The notes under the pieces are model-generated. The model did no database searches, was not told the DNA's origin, and saw only the letters and a list, made by a program, of their open reading frames with translations. Made by a program: the position numbers and the translations under genes. A stretch of DNA of 49,849 nt from Candidatus Bathyarchaeota archaeon (GTDB lineage: Archaea > Thermoproteota > Bathyarchaeia > 40CM-2-53-6): positions 1 through 49,849 of the forward strand of contig VBAW01000024.1 of the NCBI GenBank assembly GCA_005888635.1. The letters are read 5' to 3'. Positions within the stretch are counted from its first letter, which is position 1. The number at the start of each line of letters is the position of its first letter. Positions 1-8,379 of the stretch are shown one piece after another.

Positions 1-2
1 CA

Positions 3-176
3 TCATCCTCATTCAAGTTGACCGCATCTCTTGTCAACGGAAACATTCAGCCAACGAATCTTGTATTGAGTAATCAGACCAAGACCAGTACCCAGATTAT
101 GGCAACGGTCGGAACAGGAATAGCCGATGTAAAACTGTCAACAGTAAATGGTCAGATTACGATTACGGGAACCTAG
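3..176 (+). CDS. C-terminal end of a beta-rich surface or adhesin-like protein (partial)
   Basis: The frame is open from the left edge and stops at TAG 174-176. The 57 visible residues are rich in Ser, Thr, Asn and Val and end in a strand-turn-strand pattern (DVKLSTVNGQITITGT) of the sort seen in DUF4097-like beta-helix domains and secreted beta-sandwich proteins. No start, signal or catalytic residue is visible because the gene begins outside the window. That it is coding is inferred from the coherent hydrophilic beta pattern and the absence of stops; a surface or periplasmic role is only a guess. Two hairpins follow the stop at 187-224. Confidence 0.6.
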   Translation, partial: SSSFKLTASLVNGNIQPTNLVLSNQTKTSTQIMATVGTGIADVKLSTVNGQITITGT

Positions 177-186
177 AACCCAAAAG

Positions 187-224
187 GAGCCGCACGGCTC
201 TCCCTCCTCCGTTTTGCGGAGGAG
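187..224. repeat. Two tandem hairpins after the first gene
   Basis: GAGCC-GCAC-GGCTC (187-200) is followed by CTCCTCCG-TTTTG-CGGAGGAG (204-224, 8-bp perfect stem). They lie 10-50 nt downstream of the TAG at 174-176 and before the next small gene. They may fold at the mRNA 3' end; archaea terminate mainly on T-runs, so a terminator function is only inferred. Confidence 0.45.
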
Positions 225-311
225 TGACTTGTTCGTCAACCTGGGTTACTATCAGGTTTTCTACATCAGCCCCCTTTTCCGGGCCGAGTATCATTCCATA
301 GTGACCGCTGG

Positions 312-494
312 TTGGGTTCCACTCTTGCGGCTTTCACGTCCGCGTTCCCAGCGGTAGCTCTAGTGTTTGGATTCCTTCTCGTTCTCGTCGGAACAACCGA
401 TGGGACCCGAGAGTTGGTTCAAGGCGGCTGGGGATTCATAACCGTGGGCTTAATGGTTGAGTTCGTCCTGCCGATTTCTAGACGGTTGAGATAA
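312..494 (+). CDS. Small two-helix membrane protein
   Basis: A 60-residue protein with two hydrophobic segments (about residues 5-26 and 38-54) and a basic C-terminus (SRRLR). The start is taken at TTG 312; the frame is open further upstream without a better start. It sits 20 nt before the next gene, which also starts with membrane helices and has a strong Shine-Dalgarno (AGGAGG 501-506), so the two may be co-transcribed. I recognise no family. It could be a chance ORF, but the clean two-helix pattern and tight spacing favour a real gene. Confidence 0.5.
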   Translation: MGSTLAAFTSAFPAVALVFGFLLVLVGTTDGTRELVQGGWGFITVGLMVEFVLPISRRLR

Positions 495-514
495 CTATCA
501 AGGAGGATTAAGGA

Positions 515-1258
515 ATGAAAGCGTTCATCGCGAGCTTCGTAAAAGGGCAAATCTTGTTATTTGCTCCTCAGCTAGCTCTCATACTGCTCATACTATACGA
601 CAGAGTATCCTTCTACTATGGCGCTCCAGTCGTTATCTCATTGGCCGTCCTTTGGGGCTGGTTCGACTACTCGGGGAAAGCCCAGCGCAGGGGCGCTTCC
701 GTTCTGAAGAAGCTAGAACGTCTAGTCGATGATTTCGGATGGTTAAACTTTCAAGAGGGCGGTGGTGCCGGCAGCGAAATGGTTGTCGCGCTGCTGGACA
801 AGGCAAGCTTCGGGTCAAGCACCTTGACCACACCACAACTTGCTATGGCGACGACCGAGAAGATCAAAGAAGTCTACTTCACGCTTGAGCTCTGGTACTT
901 CTCAATGCGCCAGAAGGTCCGATTGCTCCTCCGAAAGGCAGCGTCGATGATCGAGTACGATCTGCTCGAGGTCGTTAACGAATTCATCGAGTTCTACGGT
1001 GAGTTCGTCGAAAAGGTGGCAGAGGAGACTCTTCGACTGGTTGCAAAGGGAGATCTAACTAGCCTAGAGAGTGAAAGAGAAGGTTTCTCCACTTTCAAGA
1101 CGCGCTTGGCGGAGCTAAGGGGTCGAGCCAACGCGTTTCTCCAGAGCCTACGTGACGATGGTCTTCCTGTTTCAGAGACGAAGGTTAGAGCTTTAGAAGT
1201 GGATCCTTGGTTCAAGACGGGAACCGAGATTTCGGAAACTAAACAGTCGCCACAGTAA
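515..1258 (+). CDS. Membrane-anchored helical protein, unknown function
   Basis: This 247-residue protein has two N-terminal hydrophobic segments (about residues 8-28 and 36-50) followed by a long, charged, largely helical cytoplasmic part with many Leu/Glu/Lys/Arg heptad-like stretches (about 100-230). The start ATG 515 has a strong Shine-Dalgarno (AGGAGG, 501-506), unusual in this window where most starts look leaderless. It follows a 60-residue membrane protein by 20 nt and converges with the minus-strand gene ending at 1270. I do not recognise the family; a two-helix anchor with a coiled-coil-like domain suggests a scaffold or sensor, but this is inference. Confidence 0.75.
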   Translation: MKAFIASFVKGQILLFAPQLALILLILYDRVSFYYGAPVVISLAVLWGWFDYSGKAQRRGASVLKKLERLVDDFGWLNFQEGGGAGSEMVVALLDKASFGSSTLTTPQLAMATTEKIKEVYFTLELWYFSMRQKVRLLLRKAASMIEYDLLEVVNEFIEFYGEFVEKVAEETLRLVAKGDLTSLESEREGFSTFKTRLAELRGRANAFLQSLRDDGLPVSETKVRALEVDPWFKTGTEISETKQSPQ

Positions 1259-1269
1259 TAACATAAATT

Positions 1270-1674
1270 CTAGAAATCGTGTTTATCCAGCTCTCCAAGA
1301 ACCTGGTCAGGCGTCTCCGTCGCCACCTCGACGATTGTCGTTCGTGTAGCGTGGTTGGGAAGTAGGTCAGAACTCTGCGCCAAGGAAGAGGGCCGGCCGA
1401 GTGTCGCAGTTGTTCTTTCAGCGATACTCGCCTCGTTCTTCACCCGCTGAATCAGCAGTATTGTGCCGCCGAGAGCCATCCCGATCAGAAGAGCGTCAAC
1501 TTGTCCAGTCAACAGCAGACCCAATTGAGGAAAGTTGCTATCTACCCAGATTCGAAAGTAGATGTTGGAGAGATACTCGGCACTGAACCCCGCCAGCAAA
1601 ATGGCGATGACTATGAACTGCGCCAGGATTATGCCGTAGAGCAGTTTTACGAACCTTTCAGGATATCCTGGCAT
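1270..1674 (-). CDS. Small membrane protein, unknown function
   Basis: A 134-residue protein with two membrane segments (about residues 9-30 and 50-77) joined by a short loop with an aromatic motif (YFRIWVDSNFP), and a soluble acidic tail of about 55 residues. It starts at ATG 1674 and converges with the upstream plus-strand gene, leaving only 11 nt between the stops. No family recognised. Its opposite orientation to the neighbouring membrane protein at 515-1258 means they are not one operon. Confidence 0.65.
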   Translation of the reverse strand: MPGYPERFVKLLYGIILAQFIVIAILLAGFSAEYLSNIYFRIWVDSNFPQLGLLLTGQVDALLIGMALGGTILLIQRVKNEASIAERTTATLGRPSSLAQSSDLLPNHATRTTIVEVATETPDQVLGELDKHDF

Positions 1675-1724
1675 AACTAGGGCTTGTGAAGAATACCATC
1701 AATCTCTCTCATTAACAGTGCGGC

Positions 1725-2801
1725 TTGTGCATGACAAACGAGTGGACGGTCGCGTGCAAAGAGTTTAACATCGGCGTCGGAAGAATCGACACTATCTTGG
1801 CCCAGCGCACTCTCTCTCTTGAGATTAGAGAATTCGAAGATTCTGATTACCGGAGGTTGGCGGAAATCTATGATGCGATCTTTCCTGAGCGAGCGAGGAG
1901 TGTTGAGGAGTGGCGATTTTACGATGATAGTCTTGACAAGACAAAATACTACTTCAAACGGTATACATGCGTAAACTTCTCAACCGGTGTAGCTCTGGGC
2001 TTTGGGGAGATGTGGAATCCTCCATGGATGTTTCATCCCAAAAAATTCTGGTTCGACGTCTGGGTCGATCCGAAGCACGAGGGCCAGGGTATTGGTAGCG
2101 CGATCTACGGTCGCCTCAAGGATGACTTTGATGAGCATAGTGCGATTACTGCCTGGATGGGAATTCGAGAGAATATGACACGGTCCATCGCCTTTGCTCG
2201 AAGGCGGGGATTCAGCGAAAAGATGCGGGGCTGGGAATCGACCATCGACCCATATCGGGTAAATACTTCAGAGTTCCAAAACTATTCGACCAAGGCTTCT
2301 CAGGCTGGAATCGAGTTCTCGACGCTTGAGCAGGAACTACGGGAGGATCCAGAGTGTTACACGAAGCTGTACGAGCTTGTGCAGACCGCGTTCAGAGATG
2401 TGCCGATAGCTGACACCCCTACAGACACTCCTTATGATCAGTGGCTTGCCTTTGAGATGAAGAATCCTAACCTCATTCCTCAAGCGTACATGATCGCGAA
2501 GGATGGGGACAAGTACGTCGGGACCAGCGTGGTTTGGGGGTTGAAGAAAGAGCCTAGAAGTCTCTACCAAGGCCTAACGGGAGTTATGCGGGAGTATCGA
2601 GGAAAAGGAATTGCCGTAGCCTTGAAGTTGAAGGTCCTGGATTTCGCCCGGAAGAACGGATTTGATAACATTCGAACCTTCAATGCATCCACAAACGACG
2701 GCATGCTCAGCATCAATATGAAACTGGGATTCAAGCGAGACCTCGCCTGGATCACTTTCGAGAAGAATCTGGAGCAGGAAAAATCTTCCAAAGATCAATG
2801 A
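1725..2801 (+). CDS. Tandem GNAT-family N-acetyltransferase
   Basis: Two GNAT folds lie in one chain, about residues 28-165 and 195-350. The first has the acetyl-CoA loop region WVDPKHEGQGIGSAIYGRL (an R/Q-x-x-G-x-G/A-like motif); the second has VMREYRGKGIAVALKLKVL. The acceptor substrate cannot be read from the sequence. The listed start is TTG 1725; ATG 1731 and TTG 1797 are alternatives, and a TATA-like TTTAACA at 1764-1770, about 30 nt before 1797, favours the short form starting just ahead of the conserved domain. Its stop overlaps the next ATG (ATGA, 2798-2801), so it is translationally coupled to the C45-type hydrolase. Confidence 0.85.
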   Translation: MCMTNEWTVACKEFNIGVGRIDTILAQRTLSLEIREFEDSDYRRLAEIYDAIFPERARSVEEWRFYDDSLDKTKYYFKRYTCVNFSTGVALGFGEMWNPPWMFHPKKFWFDVWVDPKHEGQGIGSAIYGRLKDDFDEHSAITAWMGIRENMTRSIAFARRRGFSEKMRGWESTIDPYRVNTSEFQNYSTKASQAGIEFSTLEQELREDPECYTKLYELVQTAFRDVPIADTPTDTPYDQWLAFEMKNPNLIPQAYMIAKDGDKYVGTSVVWGLKKEPRSLYQGLTGVMREYRGKGIAVALKLKVLDFARKNGFDNIRTFNASTNDGMLSINMKLGFKRDLAWITFEKNLEQEKSSKDQ

Positions 2802-3913
2802 GACTGCCCGTTCTAAGGCTGAAAGGCTCGCCTTACGAGATAGGATACCGACACGGGCAATTTGCCCGAGACAGGATTGAACGCAATCTCGAGGTCTACT
2901 TCCGCCGTTTCAAGAATGAAACTGCACTCACAAGAGACGAGGCGCTTAGGCGCGCTGAAAAGTACTTGCAGGTCATACGACGAGGCAGTCCCAGCTACGC
3001 CCGCGCGATGGAGGGAGTCGCCTTAGGCTCGAAGACAAAATTGCTAGAGATTACTGCATTGAACGTTCGATACGAACTGATGTACAGCCAGTTCGCAAAG
3101 ATCGGATTGAAGCCCATGCTACGTATAGATGGCTGTACGGCGTTCGGGGCGATGCCGGAGGTAACCGTGAATCGTCATTTGCTGATGGCCCAGAACTGGG
3201 ACTGGATTCCCCAGGTAGAGGGACTCTTTCTCAAGATTCGACCCACTACCGGTCCCAACGTTCTCTGCTTCACCGAGGCGGGAGTGGTTGGAGGGAAGAT
3301 AGGCTTGAACTCTGAAGGAGTAGGACTAGCGATTAATGGGCTAATCTCCAACAAGGATGACTGGGAGAGACTTCGAAAACCCTTCCACGTGAGATGCTCA
3401 GAAATTCTCGGGTCAAAGACCCTCTCTCAAGCGATCTCAAGAATAACTCGTGGGGAAAGATCATGTTCTGCAAACTTTCTGATTGGGCAACAAACAAAGT
3501 TGGGGGCTGGAAAAATTGTAGATGTTGAATCCGCTCCCGAAGCAACCGGGGCGTTCTCCCCACAAGAGGGGATCTTGGCCCATACGAATCATTTCCAGAA
3601 TCCAGAACGGTTAGGAGTCAAGCAGGTTCTGGATGAGGAACGAAGATCCACGTTGCATCGCTTCGCTAGGATAACCCAGCTTCTTAGGCAGATGAGAAGT
3701 GGAAACAGGAAGATGAGCATGACGAGAGCTGAGGATATGTTGAGAGATCATGATGGCAAGCCAGAGTCTGTCTGCCGTCATGAAAACAATTCATTTCCCG
3801 CGGACCAGAGATATCGCACGGTCGTCTCTGTAGTTATGGACCTCTACACGGGACAGCTCCAGACCACTCTAGGCTCACCATGCGAGAGACAGTATCAGAC
3901 ACTTCGACTCTGA
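2798..3913 (+). CDS. C45-family (acyl-CoA:6-APA acyltransferase-like) N-terminal-nucleophile hydrolase
   Basis: This 371-residue protein has the C45/AAT fold signature: the N-terminal GSPYEIGYRHG motif (residues 10-20), a mid-chain DGCTAFG motif with the likely autocatalytic Cys113, then QNWDW and a Gly-rich region GVGLAINGL. In the family, self-cleavage before the Cys exposes it as nucleophile, and the enzymes hydrolyse or transfer acyl groups on amides. It overlaps the preceding acetyltransferase by four bases (ATGA), so the pair probably acts on related amino or amide substrates; that link is inference. Full length for the family, with no visible lesion. Confidence 0.85.
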   Translation: MRLPVLRLKGSPYEIGYRHGQFARDRIERNLEVYFRRFKNETALTRDEALRRAEKYLQVIRRGSPSYARAMEGVALGSKTKLLEITALNVRYELMYSQFAKIGLKPMLRIDGCTAFGAMPEVTVNRHLLMAQNWDWIPQVEGLFLKIRPTTGPNVLCFTEAGVVGGKIGLNSEGVGLAINGLISNKDDWERLRKPFHVRCSEILGSKTLSQAISRITRGERSCSANFLIGQQTKLGAGKIVDVESAPEATGAFSPQEGILAHTNHFQNPERLGVKQVLDEERRSTLHRFARITQLLRQMRSGNRKMSMTRAEDMLRDHDGKPESVCRHENNSFPADQRYRTVVSVVMDLYTGQLQTTLGSPCERQYQTLRL

Positions 3914-3992
3914 CAACTGAGTTTGGACTAAATTGGCTGATGCTAAAATGTCTCAGCACTCGAGTGAGTGCGAGAATTGAAAGAAAGGGGGT

Positions 3993-4014
3993 AACCGTTC
4001 TTAGGAGAACGGTT
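3993..4014. terminator. Hairpin between convergent genes
   Basis: A perfect 9-bp stem, AACCGTTCT-TAGG-AGAACGGTT, lies 79 nt after the C45 gene stop and 23 nt before the stop of the convergent CHRD gene. Its position between two 3' ends suggests a bidirectional terminator or mRNA end-protecting hairpin. No long T-run follows, so the function is inferred. Confidence 0.5.
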
Positions 4015-4037
4015 AGTCGTCGCTTTGTTCAGCCCGG

Positions 4038-4679
4038 TCAGTCCTGGTCGTCCTGTTCGCGTACTAGTTGACCTCTAATCTCTCCACCTGTATGGGCTGT
4101 GGTGTGTACGTTGACGTAGGTATTCCCGGCAATTAGGGCGTTGATGAAGTCGGTCCACGTGTTGATTCCTGCCTCGGGGCGAGCTACGAGGTTGGCTGAT
4201 GTTCGAGTGCCTTCGGCGAGAGTGTCGCATCCTCTTGTGCTATTGAATGGAGTCGGAGAGCCAAAGAAGGGTAGAACGACTGGTCCGTTGGTACCCGCGG
4301 CGCCGATGTGGATGTGCGAAGCTATGACGTTAACGATGTTACAAACTACTACTTCGAATGACAGAGTGTTGTTGTCTTCGCTGAGTTGGACTTCGGCAAA
4401 TCCGAACGCCATAGTGTTGACTGCTGGCACCTGCTGGTCGCCCGTTAGGCGAATGTGGAATCGTATCGTAAGCCCTTCGTGATTCGTCTCTTGGGCACTC
4501 TGGTGGTGGGCGCCTTCGTTTTGGCCATTATCGTCAGCATTTGCAAGATGAGGTAGTGCTGCTAGCATTCCAAGCGTGGCGAGAAGAACCAAGGGTAGAA
4601 GTATTTTCAAACCAAAACCCTCATGTGCAGCCTCATTCTTTGCAAATTTAACGCTTTCCAACGCGGCATTTGAGAGCAT
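4038..4679 (-). CDS. Secreted CHRD-domain protein
   Basis: From ATG 4679 the product has about 213 residues: a hydrophobic signal or anchor segment (about residues 24-44, ending HLANADD) and then one CHRD domain with its typical elements FHIRLTGDQQVPAV, ASHIHIGAAG and VNVHTTAHTGGEIRGQL. CHRD domains occur in extracellular proteins of bacteria and archaea, often many in soil organisms, with no known catalysis. A TATA-like GGATATCC about 27 nt upstream supports ATG 4679 over the longer TTG 4778 form. Two Cys in the domain (VVCNIV and RGCDTL) could form a disulfide. It converges with the C45 gene. Confidence 0.85.
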   Translation of the reverse strand: MLSNAALESVKFAKNEAAHEGFGLKILLPLVLLATLGMLAALPHLANADDNGQNEGAHHQSAQETNHEGLTIRFHIRLTGDQQVPAVNTMAFGFAEVQLSEDNNTLSFEVVVCNIVNVIASHIHIGAAGTNGPVVLPFFGSPTPFNSTRGCDTLAEGTRTSANLVARPEAGINTWTDFINALIAGNTYVNVHTTAHTGGEIRGQLVREQDDQD

Positions 4680-4846
4680 GCTATCTCTGTGCGCGCCTGC
4701 CTCGGGATATCCAGAGACAGAAAAGACGGTCTGATAGCTTGGAGCGACAACCTTCGAGACGGTACGGTCGAATCGCAAGGCAGTTTCTCGAGTCTAGGGC
4801 TTATTAGCAAAGGTTCGGCACCGCACTACAAGTGGTCTCTCTGTAA

Positions 4847-5734
4847 TTGCTCCAAGCAGTCGAAGGTACACAGCTTAGCGTAGACACTAGCAAGCAGCAT
4901 CTTGCGCCATTCGTCAAATGGGCCGGAGGAAAAACAAGTCTTCTACCTGAACTATTGCCACATGTCCCACACCGTCTAACAAGTTACTATGAGCCATTTC
5001 TGGGCGGGGGAGCGCTCTTTTTTGGAATATGCGCGCGGACGACAAGTTTCAGCGCGCATCTGTCCGACACTAACGAGGAACTCATCAATGCATACAGAGT
5101 TATCAAGGAATCTCCCGATGAACTGATAAGCTTCCTCTCGAGATTTCAAAAGGAGTACGATTCAGCACCAGACCAGAGCGCTTATTTCTACCAAAAGAGA
5201 GATTGGCGACACACTGGTCGGGTCGAGTCGGCCGCCCGACTCATCTTTCTCAACAAGACCTGTTACAACGGTCTTTACAGAGTGAACTCGAAGGGCGAGT
5301 TCAACGTGCCCTTCGGCCGGTACAAGAACCCTAGGATACTTAATTCAGACGTTATCAGCGCAGCCAGTCACGTACTCGAAAACACCAAAGCTGAGTTGCG
5401 TACCATTGATTACAAGGACGCACTTACTTCATGTGGAAGAGCCGATTTCGTGTATCTAGATCCTCCATATCAACCGCCAACTAAGACTTCCTCCTTCACG
5501 GATTACACTCCCGGCGGCTTTTCTGAGAAGGACCAAGAAGAATTGGCCGAGGAATTCGGGAAATTGGTTGATAGAGGCTGCATAGTTGTTTTGTCAAATT
5601 CGGAGACATCACTGACCAGGCATCTATACAATGATTTTGAGATAAGGAAGGTCACTGTAAATCGGCCGATCAACTCTGTTGGAGCGGGAAGGACTGGCTA
5701 CAAGGAATTAATTGTTCTTGGGCGTACACGATGA
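4847..5734 (+). CDS. D12-class DNA adenine-N6 methyltransferase (Dam-like), orphan
   Basis: A full-length 295-residue alpha-class adenine methylase: the FVKWAGGK motif at residues 22-29, SAM-binding EPFLGGGALFF (49-59), and catalytic DPPY (205-208) in the order target recognition after motif I. It methylates adenine in DNA, probably at GATC-like sites by analogy with Dam/DpnM, but specificity is not readable here. No restriction nuclease or specificity subunit is nearby, so it is an orphan or transferred gene. The start is uncertain: TTG 4847 is the only near start, with no clear Shine-Dalgarno. Confidence 0.9.
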   Translation: MLQAVEGTQLSVDTSKQHLAPFVKWAGGKTSLLPELLPHVPHRLTSYYEPFLGGGALFFGICARTTSFSAHLSDTNEELINAYRVIKESPDELISFLSRFQKEYDSAPDQSAYFYQKRDWRHTGRVESAARLIFLNKTCYNGLYRVNSKGEFNVPFGRYKNPRILNSDVISAASHVLENTKAELRTIDYKDALTSCGRADFVYLDPPYQPPTKTSSFTDYTPGGFSEKDQEELAEEFGKLVDRGCIVVLSNSETSLTRHLYNDFEIRKVTVNRPINSVGAGRTGYKELIVLGRTR

Positions 5735-5866
5735 ATTGGGACTGGGTTGTTAAGGCAACCTTTGCTTAGGACATATCAGACCGTTTCTTGCGAGATGCTC
5801 TTCTTCAGAAGCGATAGTCCGAGGTTTGGCTTTCTTCGAACGTTTTTATCGCTCACTTCTTGAGTT

Positions 5867-6823
5867 TTGCATTCATCTTTGTTTGCAGTGGAGACTCTCA
5901 GCCTTTCGAAGAGATATGGAAAGACGGATGCTCTTCGAGAGCTGAACTTTACCGTCGACGAGGGCGAGATAATGGTAATTCTAGGCCCTAACGGGTCTGG
6001 GAAGACCACTCTCCTGATGATCCTCTGCACCATTCTCAAGCCAACATCTGGCACCGCGAAAGTGATGGGGATCGATGTTGTCGAGGAGGGCACGAAGGTT
6101 CGCGAGGTTATGGGAATAGCCTTCCAGGAAGCCCGAGGGTTCTGGCGTCACAAGCCTTCCTCGATATTGAGGTTTCATGCTTCCATGTTCGACATCGACT
6201 CTATGAAGCGTCAGGACCTCATTGAACAGACGATGAAGGACTTGGAATTGTGGGAATCTCGTGACAAGAAGTTCATGCATCTCTCTGGAGGCCAAGCTAA
6301 GAGGCTAGAGACGGCTAAGGTGCTGGTCCAGAGACCCAAGCTGGCAATTTTCGATGAGCCAACTAGCCAGGTGGATTTGAGAGGCAAACGGAAGATATGG
6401 GACAAGATTAGAGAGTTGAGAGATCAAGGGTCCACGGTGATCGTTGCTACAAATGAAGTGAGGGAGGCAGAGTATCTGGCCGACAGAGTAACGATTCTCC
6501 ACCAGGGCCACCTAGTGGTGCGTGACTCAATTCCAAAGTTGAAGGACGCGATCGCGGGGGGAGATGTGGTCGAAGTAGGCTTCGAAGGCCCTGTTACAGA
6601 CAACCTCGTGGCTGAGCTCAAAGGCCTGGGTGGGGCGCTGGCTTTGTCTCCAGAGGGTAACGAGTTGCGGGCCAAGGTTTCGAGGGCGGAGGACTGGGTT
6701 CCGAAAATGACCTCTGCCAGTTATAACTTGGGCGCGAAAATCTCGTCGATCAAAATAACAGAGCCGTCTCTCGATGACGTCTTCATTCACTTCACAGGCA
6801 AAGCCCTGATCGACCAACAATGA
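5867..6823 (+). CDS. ABC-2 type exporter, ATP-binding subunit
   Basis: A 318-residue ABC ATPase with Walker A GPNGSGKT (40-47), Q-loop Gln87, signature LSGGQ (139-143), Walker B LAIFDEP (159-165) and a C-terminal extension of about 90 residues as in DrrA/CcmA-type drug or lipid exporters. It is the first gene of a three-gene operon whose members overlap by four bases, and it energises the two permeases that follow. TATA-like TTTTTATC at about 5842-5849 lies 20-28 nt before TTG 5867, with TTG 5879 and GTG 5888 as alternatives, so the transcript is probably leaderless. Substrate unknown. Confidence 0.92.
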   Translation: MHSSLFAVETLSLSKRYGKTDALRELNFTVDEGEIMVILGPNGSGKTTLLMILCTILKPTSGTAKVMGIDVVEEGTKVREVMGIAFQEARGFWRHKPSSILRFHASMFDIDSMKRQDLIEQTMKDLELWESRDKKFMHLSGGQAKRLETAKVLVQRPKLAIFDEPTSQVDLRGKRKIWDKIRELRDQGSTVIVATNEVREAEYLADRVTILHQGHLVVRDSIPKLKDAIAGGDVVEVGFEGPVTDNLVAELKGLGGALALSPEGNELRAKVSRAEDWVPKMTSASYNLGAKISSIKITEPSLDDVFIHFTGKALIDQQ

Positions 6824-7584
6824 ATCGAGTACTGAATCTCGCCGCGTTCAACATCAGAGTCCTTCTAGGTGATCCAACTTGGTTCATCCTTTCTTGGGCT
6901 CTCTTCGCATTACAACTAGCAATCTACGGGTCCCTCATATCCCGACTCGTAGGCTCGAACCTACCGAACTATTTCTTCTTCTACAGCATCGGACTAATGA
7001 TAATTGTCGTCTTCGAATCGGCAGAAGACGTAGGTCGACACTTCGTCGAACACGCCCACGAAGGAGAACTACCATACTTCCTATCTCTCCCCGTCTCAAG
7101 GAGTGGATTCCTAGTCGCTCAGGCAATTTACGGAGTGGTGAACACGCTGGTGAAAGTAGCGCCGCCGCTGCTAGCAGTCCTTTTCATCTGGGGAAATCTG
7201 ACAGTCTCCGGCGCTCTCTTCGCCCTAGCAGCGCTGTTTCTTCTGGGATTGGGTATCACCGGGACGATGGTATCTCTGTCGTTCATCGCTTTCAAAGCGG
7301 TGGACATTTACATGGCGGTCTTGGCGGGACTCTCTGCTCTTCTGATCAGATTCAGTACCGTCTTCTACCCTCTTGCCATAATGCCCAATTATTACTCTCC
7401 GGTCTCCGTTCTCAGTCCACTAACATATGGAGCCGACCTGACTAGGTGGGTTCTAGGCTTCGATCCAAAATACTTGCTCAATCCGGTGCTGGCTGCAGTT
7501 GTAGTCACGGCGATAGCGGTTAGTACTCTGTCTCTTAGCGCGAGGATCGTGGACAAGATCATAGAAGGAGTCAAGGCAGCTTGA
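6820..7584 (+). CDS. ABC-2 type exporter permease, first subunit
   Basis: A 254-residue integral membrane protein with about six hydrophobic segments and the ABC-2 layout (N-terminal helix, then paired helices). Its ATG overlaps the stop of the ATPase gene (ATGA 6820-6823), so translation is coupled. It forms one half of a heteromeric permease with the next gene, exporting an unknown drug, lipid or polysaccharide. The conserved patch LPYFLSLPVSRSGFLVAQ (about residues 86-103) matches the coupling-helix region of such permeases. Confidence 0.88.
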   Translation: MNRVLNLAAFNIRVLLGDPTWFILSWALFALQLAIYGSLISRLVGSNLPNYFFFYSIGLMIIVVFESAEDVGRHFVEHAHEGELPYFLSLPVSRSGFLVAQAIYGVVNTLVKVAPPLLAVLFIWGNLTVSGALFALAALFLLGLGITGTMVSLSFIAFKAVDIYMAVLAGLSALLIRFSTVFYPLAIMPNYYSPVSVLSPLTYGADLTRWVLGFDPKYLLNPVLAAVVVTAIAVSTLSLSARIVDKIIEGVKAA

Positions 7585-8354
7585 GCGAGTTCTCTCGCCT
7601 CCTCTTGGTCGCCCGGACTGATTTCTCATACTTCTTCAGAACCAAGTGGCTGATGGCCGTGTTGATTAGCCTCAGCCTATCCGACATGCTCGTAACTGCC
7701 CTAGTTATGGGGAGGATGATCAGCCCCGAATATTTCTCATTCTTGGTTCCGGGTATAGTGACCGTGGGATTGTTCACCGCGGCCACGGACACCGGACGGA
7801 GAATCTGGTTGGCCTTGCGTGAGGGAGTGGTCCAATACTACATGACTCTGCCAATCAGAACATCGGGACTGGTTGTCGCCTACATCATTTCCGGAGGCCT
7901 CGGAGGAGTGGTCTACTCGTCTGCGCTTCTGATAATCGCATCTTTCGCAGTTCATCCCCACAATATCCTGAACGCGATCTTGCTGCTTCCCTTCATGTTC
8001 GTTCTCGCAACCGGAATAGCAGGTCTGGCAGCCTTCTTCGCGAGCATCTCAAGAAGGGGCGAAATATACTGGGTCTATGCCCAGGCTCTTCAGGTGACTC
8101 TCGTCACCATCAGCACGATCTTCTACTCAGCCCAGACGATTTCCCGATACCTTCCAGGTCCAATCGCAACGATTGCCGACTATAACCCCCTCAGTCTAGC
8201 GGCTACTGCGCTTAGAGATTCCGTCTTTAGTGGCGAGTTGCTAAACACGACCTTGCTCTCTAATCTGCTTGCTACATCGCTCCCCCTTGCCGCTCTAGGT
8301 GCGTTGGCCTACTGGGTCATTCTCAGAACCCTGAGACTGAGAGGCAAGCCGTAG
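7581..8354 (+). CDS. ABC-2 type exporter permease, second subunit
   Basis: A 257-residue membrane protein with about six helices, related in layout to the preceding subunit (it has the matching coupling patch VQYYMTLPIRTSGLVVAY). The start is TTG 7581, overlapping the previous TGA (TTGA), which completes the chain of four-base overlaps in the operon. Together with the ATPase this is a complete heteromeric exporter. It ends 25 nt before the end of the convergent acetolactate-synthase-like gene. Confidence 0.88.
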   Translation: MSEFSRLLLVARTDFSYFFRTKWLMAVLISLSLSDMLVTALVMGRMISPEYFSFLVPGIVTVGLFTAATDTGRRIWLALREGVVQYYMTLPIRTSGLVVAYIISGGLGGVVYSSALLIIASFAVHPHNILNAILLLPFMFVLATGIAGLAAFFASISRRGEIYWVYAQALQVTLVTISTIFYSAQTISRYLPGPIATIADYNPLSLAATALRDSVFSGELLNTTLLSNLLATSLPLAALGALAYWVILRTLRLRGKP

Positions 8355-8379
8355 GCTGTCGCCAATTCGTGCATAGATC

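Noticed and set aside
148-357. 69-codon plus ORF over the hairpins after the first gene
   Set aside because: Overlaps the end of the first gene in another frame, has no coherent fold pattern, and crosses two hairpins.
4141-4482. 113-codon plus ORF
   Set aside because: Lies antisense within the CHRD gene, whose domain motifs are clear.
4847-5734. Restriction-modification system around the adenine methylase
   Set aside because: Neighbouring genes are a CHRD protein and an ABC exporter; no endonuclease candidate.
6879-7445. 188-codon plus ORF in the ABC permease region
   Set aside because: Arg/Ser-rich out-of-frame shadow of the first permease.
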